A stretch of DNA of 64,000 bases, taken from Rebecca billardiae RCC1528 (taxonomy: Eukaryota > Haptophyta). Of this stretch, positions 1 to 9,916 are shown in pieces. The translations under genes and the position numbers were made by a program. Position 1 is the first letter of the stretch; each line of letters starts with the position of its first letter. The notes beneath the pieces are model-generated. The model saw only the letters and a program-made list of their open reading frames with translations. It was not told where the DNA came from and ran no database searches. The stretch is taken from contig OZ251224.1 in assembly GCA_965240325.2 (NCBI GenBank), positions 4,216,001 through 4,280,000 of the forward strand, in the 5' to 3' direction.

Positions 1-193
1 AGTCGCACAGCAGCTTGCCCCTCTGCGCGCGGTGCACCTCGATGGTGTGCGCGAGGCGGTCGAGGTGGCGCTGCACGGCCGGCCGCTCGAACGCCGCGCG
101 AGAGGTGGCGCACCACGACGGGTCGAATGGTGTGAGCTCCGCCGCGTGCGCTCGTAGGTGCAGCGCGGCGCTGAGGACGAGGGCGGCCCCCAT
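1..193 (-). CDS. N-terminus of an unrecognised secreted protein (runs off the window)
   Basis: An open frame starts at the ATG at 193 and stays open to base 1, giving the first 64 residues. It opens MGAALVLSAALHLRAHAAEL, a short hydrophobic stretch with an AHA-A cleavage-like site, so it looks like a signal peptide. The following segment (TPFDPSWCATSRAAFERPAV, then a His/Arg/Leu-rich stretch ending KLLCD) is less biased than random GC-rich frames. I do not recognise the family, and the rest lies outside the window. It would be divergent from the phospholipase-like gene starting at 603. An alternative is chance openness in GC-rich DNA; the signal-peptide-like start is the main argument for a gene. 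Confidence 0.45.
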   Translation of the reverse strand, partial: MGAALVLSAALHLRAHAAELTPFDPSWCATSRAAFERPAVQRHLDRLAHTIEVHRAQRGKLLCD

Positions 194-602
194 GGAATGA
201 ATCCCTGCCGAGATGTCGAGTCGACTGTCGAACCATCAATATTGTCGAGACCGCGATACTGTGTACAACGTCGGTCTTACAAAGGTGGTTTGGCCTCTTG
301 TTTGGCCCCTTGCCCCTTCACAATTGCACACCGATTCAGCTACATACACTGCTACAGCCTTGAAGAGGGTGGAGAGCTCACCATTCACCAGCAGGCTCCG
401 CAGCGGAAGGCCTTTCCGTTTGGTTGACGAGATCTCCGACTGGGATGGGCGATTGGGCGGGGGCCCGGGGGCGCCCGCGCGCCGGTGAACCAGCCATCCA
501 TGCTTGATCCATGCATCTTGGGCTTGCATCTTGGTCAATTATACTCGGCACGCGGCCGCGTTGCGCCGTCGCCGGCTGAGGCTGTGGTCGTCAGCAGATT
601 TC
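194..602. other. Intergenic, possible divergent promoter
   Basis: About 410 bp between two divergently read genes. It is less GC-rich than the flanking coding DNA, especially 230-370. I see no RNA gene or convincing repeat. It probably holds both promoters, but no TATA box or other core element can be named with confidence. Confidence 0.4.
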
Positions 603-1963
603 ATGATGGAGCTCTGCATCCGGGCGGCGCGCACGGGCACCGGCGCGCCGCGGCGACGTGCGCGGCACGTGCTGCGCGTGGCGGGCGCGCTGCTGCTCCT
701 GCTCGGCGCAAGCACGGCGCCGCCGCCGCCCAACCGCTCGCGGAGCGCGCGCGCCCTCCGCCAGCAGGACCTCTCGCACCAGCTGCAGTTTGTGCAGCGG
801 CGCGTGAAGTTTGCGGGCATCCGCGCGTCGTGGGTGAGCGCGGTGATGTGCCTGGGCGACTCGTGGATGACGGGGCTGAACACGGCGGAGTTCGGCCACG
901 TCTGGGAGATCGAGCAGGTGCAGAAGGACTACCGCGGCGGCGCGTGGGCGTGCGGCAACGGCAAGGTGCTCGGCTTCCCGCAGATCGAGACGCTCGGCAC
1001 GCTGCTGCGCAAGTTCAGCCCGCAGGTGGTCGGGCTCTCGTCGGGCGTGACCCCGTTCCTCAACCCGTGCAAGGAGAACCCGGCCGAGTGCGGCCTCAAC
1101 GCCGCGGCCGACGGCGCCTCGCTCCTCGGCACCAACATGTCCTCGCACCGCGAGGGGCTGGAGCGCGAGAACACGCTCATCTGGCAGGCGCGCGACGCGG
1201 TCGACTGGCTGCACGCGCGCCACCCGCCGGAGGTGCTCGACGGGTGGAAGGTGATCACGATGCTGCCGACGTGGGGGGACCAGTGCGCGCACCGCCGCGC
1301 GCGCCGCGCCGCACCGCCCCCGCAGCCCGACCGCGGCGCTCACGGCCGCGCGCGCGCGCCGCGCGCCCGCGCGCTCGCAGGTGGTGGGCGAAGCGCAACG
1401 TGACGCTGATGCGCGACGGCGTGCACCACGTGCTCGCGTTCCTGCGCTCGAAGCTGAAGAAGGCGTACGTCAACCTGCTCGGTGTCTCGGACACGCCCTC
1501 CTCGCTCGACGACGTGCAGAAGGAGACGATGTGGTGCAAGCTGCAGGTCGCCGGCTGGAAGAAGAAGGTGCGCTTCGAGACCGGCATCGTCTTCAACGAG
1601 ATGGACGGCGCGGACGCGTTCGCGACCGAGCTGAACCGGATGCTGCTCGCCGCGGCGGAGCGGTTCGACGACGGGCGCAACTTCGTCGTGCGCTACCGCC
1701 CGCTGCTGCGCGGCTACGCCTTCCAGTCGCGCCTCTCCGACCCGTTCACGTGCTTCCACCCGCACCGCTCGTTCGCCCAGGAGCTGGGCTACGGGCTGCT
1801 GCAGAACATGGCGAGCGACTCAATGCGCCAGCTGGCGACGCTGCCGATCTACCGGCCGCCCGGGCAGACGTCGGGCGACCTGAGCGTCTCGCTGCACGCG
1901 CTCAAGACGATGGGCGCGTTCAAGCGCAAGGTGATGCGCGAGCGAGACCTGCTGCTGCTGTGA
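603..1963 (+). CDS. Phospholipase B1-like GDSL/SGNH lipase, membrane anchored
   Basis: Two exons, 603-1282 and 1381-1963, give about 420 residues (ATG at 603 or 606). The intron has a GTGCGC donor and CAG acceptor, and splicing restores GDQ-WWAKRNVTLM. Near the N-terminus a hydrophobic stretch (VAGALLLLLGAS) suggests a signal peptide or signal anchor. The family evidence is the GDSWMTG block (nucleophile Ser), the YRGGAWACGNG region, WKVITML and the C-terminal DPFTCFHPHRSF block with the expected Asp and His. These run in the same order as in animal phospholipase B1 (PLB1), an esterase acting on phospholipids and lysophospholipids at membranes. Oddity: the GGND block that supplies the oxyanion Asn appears here as TWGDQ, so activity may be altered. 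Confidence in the SGNH/PLB1 family is good; the substrate is inferred. Confidence 0.8.
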
Positions 1964-3280
1964 CGCGCCGCGCGCCGCCGCACGCCCGCGAGGGGCGGCG
2001 GCGCCGCGCGCTGGCGGCGCTCAGTGCTCAGTTGTCCTCCGTGCTCTTGCTGTGCGGAGCGGAGGGCGGTGGTGCGCCCGGCCCGTGGCGGCACGCCGCG
2101 GGCTGCGCGCGCCACCACCGTTGTCGGCCAGGCGTGCAGGGGCGCGAGCGCGCCGCGAGACGGCGCGCTCAGCGCTGCAAGCCCTTGCGGCTGGCCGCGC
2201 TGGCGCGCGGGCGCGCGCGCGCGTGCTCGCCCATCCGCCCACGTCTCGGCGCGCCGCCCGCGGTGACTCCGGCGCCGGCCTCGGCGGCGGGCTGTGCGCC
2301 GCTGCCGCGTCGCCGCTCGCGAGCGCATGGCGTGCGCGCGCGCGGAGAGGCCGGTGTGTGCGCGCGCACGCGGACGGGCGGCGCGCACGCAGACCGCGCG
2401 CGCACGGGCGGGCTGCTGCGCTCGGCGCAGCAGCCCGACGTCGGCGCGGGCGCAGGGCCATGCGTGGTTGCGGCGCGGTTGTCGGCTGCTGGGCCTCTCG
2501 CCGGGACTCGTGGCGAATCGTCTGCGGGCCCGATCGGCGACGGCGACCAGCCGCGACGTCGCGGACAGCACCGTCACTCGTCGCCACGTAATCGGCAGAC
2601 CGTCACTCGTCAGTGGCAGCAGTGGCATCCCGGAGTTCGCTGGCTGCCCGAACCGCGCGCGGCCAAGGTGATCTGGAGTGGCCGCGCCGGGGAGTCGCCT
2701 CCGTGAGACTACTCATTTCCAAGATGAAGATCCGGGGTTCTGGCCGTGGTTCCGGACTATCAAGCTGGGCGCCTACAGCCTTAACTCACTACTCAGTTTA
2801 TTTGTTTTAAAACCCCATATTCTGCTCATCATATGGGTGAACATAAGTCTGAAAGTCGTATTGGCTTCAGAGTTCAACTATTCACTGAGCGCCCATTTGC
2901 TTGCCTTCGATTATAGGAGCCTGAAAGCGCTTCTTCACCACTAACGTCGAACTGTAGATCTCCGTTGCCGGACGGGTTTCTAAATGAAGTCCGCTCGAGC
3001 TTGATTTACCGTGGATTCATATCGTTCGGGCAGATGATTGGTCCATGTACTTTCCGGATTGTGCAGCCGTGAACCATCTGGCGAATAAGAAGCGCCGCAT
3101 TTGATGGGCTTCAATATGGGGGTAGTGCGTTTCTGAGTTTGGAGTGTGGTAACGGATTCAAAGCGGGCCACGCGGCGACGAGACGCGCGCGCGCGTCCCG
3201 CTTCAAAGCGGCGCCCACTGCCGCGACCGCGGTTCGTCGCGCAGCGAGCGCCGGTCTTAGAGGCCCGCCACCTGCCCGCC
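1964..3280. other. Intergenic
   Basis: The first 700 bp are extremely GC-rich and give long overlapping open frames on both strands made almost only of Arg, Ala, Pro and Gly; I regard these as compositional. From about 2700 to 3140 the composition becomes balanced and all frames are broken. The stretch before 3281 presumably contains the 5' UTR and promoter of the ammonium transporter. No repeat or RNA gene was recognised. Confidence 0.5.
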
Positions 3281-4946
3281 ATGGGTTTCACCGATGCGCA
3301 GGTCGCCGATCTCCGCTCCAAGGGGCTCGGCTTCGTCGTCGCCGAGATCGAGCAGATGCAGTCGGACGCTGACGCGCAGTGGCTGCTGTACGCGGCCGCC
3401 CTCGTCTTCTTCATGCAGACCGGCTTTGCGATGCTGTGCGCGGGCCTTGTGCGCGCGAAGAACACGAAGAACATCCTGCTGAAGAACGTGCTCGACGCGT
3501 GCGCGGGTGCGCTCGGCTTCTGGTGCGCCCGTCCGCAGCTGCCTCTCCGCCGGCACGCCCGCGTCCCACGCCTCGCGCCCGCACCGCCCGGGATCGCCGC
3601 GCGCTCACGCGGCGTGCGCTTGTGCGCCCGCGCGCCCGCGCGCCCGCGCTCGGCAGGTCGATCGGGTACGCATTCGCTTACGGCGAGGCGAACGGCGGCA
3701 ACCCCTTCATCGGCAACACCTACTTCTTCCTCACCAACTTCGAGGGCAACGACACCTACCAGTCCTGGCTCTTCCAGTTTGCGTTTGCCGCGACCGCCGC
3801 GACGATCGTGTCGGGCGCCGTGGCGGAGCGCACAAAGATGGCGGCGTACATGTGCTACTCGTTCGCGCTCACGGCGTTCGTGTACCCGGTGGTCGTGCAC
3901 TGGGTCTGGTCCAGCGCGGGCTGGCTCTCCGCCTTCAACGCCGCGCCGCTGCTCGGCACGGGCATGGTCGACTTTGCCGGCTGCGGCGTCGTGCACATGG
4001 TCGGTGGCCTCTCCGCGCTCGTCGGCGCCGCGGTGGTGGGCCCGCGGCTCGGGCGGTACGACCTCGAGGGCAACGTGATCGACATTCCGGGCCACTCGTC
4101 CACGCTCGCGGCACTCGGCACCTTCATCCTGTGGGTCGGCTGGGTACGGCAGCATGCGCGCGCGCGCCCATCCGTCCGCGCGCCGACGCCGCGAGCGAGC
4201 GCGTGCGAGGGCGGCGGCGAGGTGCTGAGCGGTGTGCGCGCGCCCGCCCCGCGCCGCCGCCCCCTGGCACGCAGTACGGTTTCAACCCGGGCTCGACGCT
4301 CGGCATCTCGGGCGGCCTGGGCAACGTCGCGGGCAAGGCCGCCGTCACGACGACGCTCTCGGCCGCGTCGGGCGCCGTCTCATGCCTCGCCATCTTCAAG
4401 GCGTCGACGCACGCCTTCGACCTCGGGCAGACGCTGAACGGCGCGCTCGCCGGCCTCGTCTCGATCACCGCGGGCTGCTCCGTGATGGACCCGTGGGCCG
4501 CCGTCGTCACCGGCCTCATCGGCGCGATGGTGTACACCGGCTGGTCCGAGTTTGTCAAGAAGATCCTCAAGATTGACGACGTGGTCGACGCGTCCGCGGT
4601 GCACTTTGCGTGCGGCGCGTGGGGGCTGATCGCCGCGTCGCTCTTCGCGACGAAGGCCAACTTCTCCGCGTCGTACGGCGTGGACGACCCGATGTACTAT
4701 GGCGCCTTCTACGCGCCCGTCGGCCAGGGCCACCAGATGTTCGTCTGCGCGCTGATCGGCATCTGCTGCATCACCGCGTGGGTGGGCGGGCTGATGACGC
4801 CCTTCTTCTACTTGCTCAAGCTGGCCGGGCTGCTGCGCTCGCCGCCCGAGGAGGAGGAGCTGGGCATGGACGTGTCCAAGCACGGCGGCAGCGCCTACCC
4901 CGACTACGTCGTGAGCACAACCAACACCGTCAAGGAGAACGCCTAA
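3281..4946 (+). CDS. AMT1: Ammonium transporter, AMT1 family
   Basis: Three exons (3281-3522, 3657-4143, 4275-4946) encode about 466 residues, normal for AMT1. Introns have GTGCGC and GTACGG donors and CAG acceptors; splicing restores ALGFW-SIGYAF and WVGW-YGFNPG. Plasma-membrane channel-type carrier for ammonium. The hydrophobic segments follow the Amt/Mep pattern. Diagnostic motifs include [33 protein letters not shown] (conserved Asp and first pore His), GFNPGS and VHFACGAWG (second pore His). The C-terminal tail is short and soluble, with [14 protein letters not shown] before the end, where AMT regulation usually sits. In this setting it would import nitrogen for the alga. Start chosen because [11 protein letters not shown] precedes the first hydrophobic segment and lies just after a probable 5' UTR. 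Confidence 0.95.
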
Positions 4947-5594
4947 GCGCGCGCAAGCGCGCGCGCGCGGCACTCGGCCGCGCGCGCGGCGCAGCGAGCT
5001 GCGCGACGGGGCGGAGCCCTGGAGGATCGGCCCCGCCGGTACGCGCGCGCCGGCAGCCGGACGCCGCGCTCGCCGGAGCCCATCTGCCCAGGCGCGTGGC
5101 GGGACGCGCCTCTATGCCGGCCCGACACGCGAGGGTCGGTGCACTCGTACGATCTGCAGCTGGCGAACGACCGCGATCACTCCGATGCCTCGGACTACTT
5201 GAGTACTGCAAGTGCACTGCTTGAACTCTGTGCCGACGCCAATCAGTGTGACGGTGCCCGTGGCCGTGTCCGCCCGTGAGAGACACCGTGAGTGGCGTGA
5301 GTGCTCGTGACTCGTCAGCAGCATCATATCTACCGCGTCTGATCAGTCACACTGACTACTGCTAGTTACTCAGACACAGGCGCGGCGACCTGACTTATGC
5401 GGCTGACTGCTCGTCTTAATCATCATCATGATGCAGCAAGTATAGCATCGTCAGACGATGATGACGATGTCGATGATGTCATCATGTCATGAATAATCAT
5501 GATGAGTTCATGATGATGACGACAGCATGTCTCAACTCTCGTCAATAATAATAATAACTGACAACGATGACTCGCTCGTCTCATCAAGTCGTCA
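4947..5594. other. Intergenic with ATC/ATG-rich simple repeats
   Basis: This separates the 3' ends of two convergent genes. From about 5410 to 5590 the DNA is low-GC and made of degenerate ATC/ATG/GAC runs that can fold back on themselves. No gene is seen. The region presumably holds both 3' UTRs. Confidence 0.5.
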
Positions 5595-8500
5595 TCACCA
5601 ACGGCGCGCGGCCGCGTCGCGGCCGGTGACAGCCTGGCGCCGCAGGGCGGCGAGCCGCTCGAGCGCAGCGTCGGCGTGCGCACGCAGCTCGAGCACGCCG
5701 CGCGTGCCCGGGGCGGGCACCCTCCACGCCGCGGGCGGCGTGCCGAGGTGCTGATCGGCCGGCTCGTCGCTCCATCGCATCCGCGCCTCGGGCGCCGCTT
5801 CGCGCGAGGCCGAGCGCGCGCGCTCCGCGCTCGCGCGCGGGCGCGGCGTGACGGGCGTGCTGAGCTGCTCCGGCTGTGGCGGAGGCGGCGAGTGCAGCCA
5901 CAGCGCACCCTCGAGCTCGGAGAGGGTGGGCGAGCGCGCGGCGGAGGAGGAGGAGGCGGAGGCGGAGGCGGAGGCGGAGCCGCTCGCTCGCTGCCCGCGC
6001 GCCGCCGGCCATTCCGAGCTAGCAGCCGCCGTGTGCAGCTGCGGCGGGCTCGGCGCGGACGGCCCGCGCCAGCGCGGCGGCCCGCGCTCGCTCGCGCCGC
6101 GCTCGACGGCGGCCGTACCCGCCCAGGCGCGTGGCGGCGCGTGCGACTGCGCCGAGGGCGCGGCCTCGGCGGCCTGGCAGCCGACCGAGTGTGCTGCCGC
6201 CGCCGCGCCGCACGCCGCCTGGCAAGCCGCGTCCACAGCGCGCGAGCCGGCGGGAGCGGCCGCGGCCGCGGCGCGGGCGGACGGCGGCGCAGCGCGCGGC
6301 GTGCACAGCGGCCGCGCAATCGCGGCCGCGCGCGCGGTGGCCGCGGCCGAGGCGCCGCCTCCGCCGCGCGGCGTCGGCGCGCCACGGCCCGAGCCGCCTT
6401 CCGCGCGCGCCGCCGCGGCGTGCGGCCGCGCGGCCGGCTCGGCCTCGGCAGCGGCGAGCAGGGCGGTGGCCCAGCGCCGACGGCCGGAGGCGGGCGCGCG
6501 CTCGGCGGGGGCAGCGCGGCACTCCGCGCCGCCGACGAGCGTGCTGGTCGGAAGCGCGTGCGGCGGGGCGCCGTCGGTGGCGCGCGCCGCGGCCGCCCAC
6601 GCCGCGACGCGCTCGCTGCCGCCCTCGGCGCCACCGTGGGCAGGGGCGCGCTGCGGCGCGGCGCGGGCGCTGGGCGCAGGCCGCGCCAACGCGTGCGCAG
6701 CCGCGCTCGCCGCCGCGGCCGCCGCCGCCCGCGCCGCGTGCGCCGCCGTGTCGGCGGTGCCGGCCCACGCGGCTGGGTGCGCGCTACCCGCCTCCGCCGC
6801 CACCCACGCGCTGCGCCGCGCACACGCGCCGGCGGCCGCGCCTGCAGGCAGCTGCTGCCACGGCGCGGTCGCAGCCCACGATTGCGCGCCGCCCGCCGCG
6901 GCGCCGCCACCGAGCGCGGGCGCGCCGCCCGCGGCCGCGCGCGCGTGCAGGGCGGGCGCGCGGCGCGGCGGCGCGGCGTGCGCTGGGCCCGCGGGCGCAG
7001 GGTGCGGCAGCGGCGACGATGGCGCCGGCGCGCGCGGCCGCATCGCCGGCGCGGCCGCGGCGGGCGCAGCGGGCGCGCTCGGCGGTGGCGCAAGCCGTGT
7101 GCCGGCGTGTGCGCACGCCGCCGGCGCGGCGCTCGCGCCGCCTCCGCGCCGCGTGCGCTCGTCGGCGAGCGGCGGGCGCCACGGCTCTGCGCGCGGCGCG
7201 GCCACGGCCGCCCGCGCCTCCGGCCTCGCCGCCGCACCCGCCGCGCTTCCGCCGCCCACCGCGCCCGCGTCCGCACCCGCGTCCGCGCCGGTACCGGCGG
7301 CGACGCGGGCGGGGGCGGAGGCGGAGGCGGAGGCGGAGGAGGCGGCGATGAGATGGGCTGCCAGCGCCGTCACCGCCTCCGCGGCGCGCGCCATCGGCGG
7401 GCGGCGGCGGCGCGCGGCGCGCGCGGCCGCGGCGCGACGCCACGCGCGCAACGCCGCGCGCATGCCGAGCGCCGCGCGCGCGCGTGGCGGCGCGCTCGGC
7501 TCGGCGCGCGCGCGCGCGCGCGCGCGCGCCCGCCGCGTCGGCGCGCGCGCGCGCGCCGCCGCCGCCTTGCGGCCGTGGCGGCGCGGGCGCGGCGTGGCGC
7601 GCGCTGGCGGCGGCGCCGCCTCGCGCGCGCGAGCGCGCGCGCGAGCGCGCGCGCGCGTACCGCTCGCGCGCCGAGCACACGCGCCGCCACCGCCTGAGCA
7701 GCTGCCGCGCGCGCGCGCGCGGCACCGCGGCCGCGGCCGCGGCGCGCGCGGCGCGCGCCGCGCTCGCGTGCGCGACGAGTGCGCGCACGCAGCGGCGCGC
7801 GACGCGCACCGCGGCGCGCGCGGCGCGGAGGCTCTCGAGCTGCGCCGTGCGCGCGACGCGCGCCGCCCAGCGGCGGAGGGCGCGGCGCGCGCTCCTCGCG
7901 CGCCGCCAGCGCGCGCGCGGCGCCGCGCGCGCCGCCAGCGCCCACGCGGCCGCCTCCGCCGTCGCGTCGGCCGCGGCGCGCGCGCGCCAGCCGCGCAGCG
8001 CGCGCGCGCGCGCCGCGCCGAGCGCGGCGGCACGGAGCGCGGCGGCGCGCGCGCGGCGCGAGGCGGCGCGGCGCCACCGCGCGAGCACGCCCTCCGCCAG
8101 CCGCGAGACCGCCGCGAGCCCGCGCCACGCGCCCACCGCCGCGGCCTCTGCGTGAACGCGCGCGGCGCGCCGCCACGCTGCGAGCGCGCGCCGCCGCCGG
8201 CCGCGCGCCGCGCGCGCCGCGCCGTCATGCGCCGCGGCCGCGGCGTCGGCCTCGGCGGCCCAGCGCGCGACGGCACGCGAGAGCGCGCGCCGTCGAGCGA
8301 GACGCGCCGCGCGCCGCTGCCGCGCGTCGCGCACCGCCGCCGCGCGCGTCGCGCCCAGCGCCGCCGCGAGGCCGCGCGCGCGCGAGGCCGCGCGCGCGCG
8401 CCGCGCCGCGCCCGATCGCGCGTCGCGCGCGCGCGCGGCCTCGCGCGCGCGCGCGGCGGCGGTGCTGCGCGGCGCGGCTCGCGTCGGCCGGGCTGGCCGC

Positions 8501-9495
8501 GCGCCCTGGCCCGCCGCCGCCGCCGCCGCCGCCGCGCCGAGCTCGCGCGCGCGCTGCGCCCAGCGCGCCGCCGCGCGCCGCACGGCCGCGCGCGCGGGCG
8601 CGGCCACGTGCCGCGCGAGCGCGCGCACGCTCGCACCGACGGCGGCGCGCGCGGCGTGCCGCCGCGCGCGCGCGAGCCGGCGGTGCGCGCGCACGCGCTC
8701 GCGCGCGCACGCGCGCACGAGCGCCAGCGCGCGCGCCAGCGCGCGCTCGGCCCGCGGCGCGGCCGCGCGCGCGCCGAGCGCCGCGGCGGCGCGGCGGCGC
8801 GCGAGCGCGCGCAGCGCGCGCACAGCGTGCAGCGCAAGCGTGCGCCCGCCGAGCGCGGCGGTGAGCGCGAGCTCGCGCTCGCGCGCGTGCACGTCCAACG
8901 CGCGCGCCGCGAGCGCCGCGAGCCCGCGCCGCGCGCCGCGCGCGCGCGCCGCCGCGCGCGCTCGCGTCACTGCGTGCCATGCGCGCAGCCGCGTGATGCG
9001 CGCGCGCGCGCACAGGGCGGCGCGCGCGCGGTGCACGGAGAGGGCGGCGGCGAGGCGGTCGGCGGCGCGCCGGGTCCAGCGGCGCAGCGCGAGCTGCGCC
9101 GCGCCGCGCCGCGCCGCGCCCAGCGCCTCCGCCGCGCTCACGGCCGTCGCGATTGCCCACGCGCGCAGCACGCGCGCAGCGATGCGCCGCGCGCCCAGGC
9201 TGCGCGCGAGCGAGTGCACGGAGGCGCGGAGCGAGCGGCGCCGGCCGATGTGGCGCCAGAGGCGCACCGCGCCGTCCAGACGCCGCCGCGCCGAGCGCGC
9301 GCCGAGCACGTGGCCCGCGGCCGCGCCCGGCGCGCGCTCGGGCGGACGGCTGGCGGCCGCGGCGCCGTGCGCGCGCCACGCGCGGAACGCGGCGCCCAGC
9401 TCGGCGCGCTTGCCCGTGGCGGGCGGCGGCGCGCGCCCGGCGAGCGCGAGCGCGTGGCGCAGCTGGTGCCCGAGCGCGTCGAGCTCCGCGCTCAT
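5595..9495 (-). CDS. Sfi1-like centrin-binding repeat protein (intron unresolved)
   Basis: The N-terminal part is an open frame from the ATG at 9495 (MSAELDALGHQLRH; an upstream in-frame ATG is at 9696). It contains repeated Leu-x-x-Trp-Arg/Lys blocks about 30-40 residues apart: FRAWRAH, VRLWRHI, LRAWAIA, LRRWTRR, LRAWHAV, LAAWRRA, ARWRRAA, LRGWRAR, LRRWAAR, LLRRWRRV. This is the pattern of Sfi1 repeats, alpha-helical centrin-binding units of centrosomes and basal bodies. A second frame continues with LRAWRRA near 7450 and runs through an Ala/Pro-rich tail to a stop at 5595, ending with a believable low-complexity C-terminus (SPTLSELEGALWLHS). The two frames must be joined by an intron between roughly 7660 and 7470; no CAG acceptor there restores phase, so the junction is open. 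Function is inferred from repeats only. Confidence 0.6.
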
Positions 9496-9679
9496 CCGCT
9501 GCGCGAGGTCGGCCCAAGGCGCATGCCGGTGTCGCGAGTGACCAGCGCCGCGCGCTCGAACAGCCAGCCAGCCGAGTTGGCGAGCACAGCGCACCGGTCG
9601 CCGGGAGGTCGGGAGCTGTTGCGAGCGCACTTGTTCAGCGCAGGCAGTCGCTCGCCAAGGACTCACTCCTCGGCCCACG

Positions 9680-9916
9680 ATGGCGCCGCCCAGCAACGCG
9701 CGGACGCCAGCGGAGACGGCTGTGGGCTTGTGGCGCCTATGGCTGGCGTGGCGCGGTGTCGTCGCCGTGGGCGCGACGTCCCTCCTCGCGTATTGCCACT
9801 ACGAGATGTACCGCGCACAGCCCGAACTCTACCGATGGCCCTGGCCCAGGCGAGCAGCGCACGCCGCCGCCGCAGGCGCAGAGCGCACTGGGGAGAACGC
9901 GCGCGAGCAGCGGTGA
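9680..9916 (+). CDS. Small one-helix membrane protein, unknown
   Basis: A 78-residue frame starting MAPPSNARTPAETAVG. It has one hydrophobic segment (WRGVVAVGATSLLAYCHY, about residues 24-41) followed by YEMYRAQPELYRWPWPRR and a charged Ala/Arg tail. Its composition is far from that of neighbouring chance frames. It lies head-to-head with the Sfi1-like gene, 184 bp between start codons, as is common in this window. Size and shape resemble small mitochondrial inner-membrane or assembly proteins, but I do not recognise the family, so this stays a guess. Confidence 0.5.
   Translation: MAPPSNARTPAETAVGLWRLWLAWRGVVAVGATSLLAYCHYEMYRAQPELYRWPWPRRAAHAAAAGAERTGENAREQR

Noticed and set aside
1964-2700. 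Several overlapping 60-440 codon frames on both strands
   Set aside because: Extreme GC composition; all are Arg/Ala/Pro-rich with no domain, and the real gene ends at 1963.
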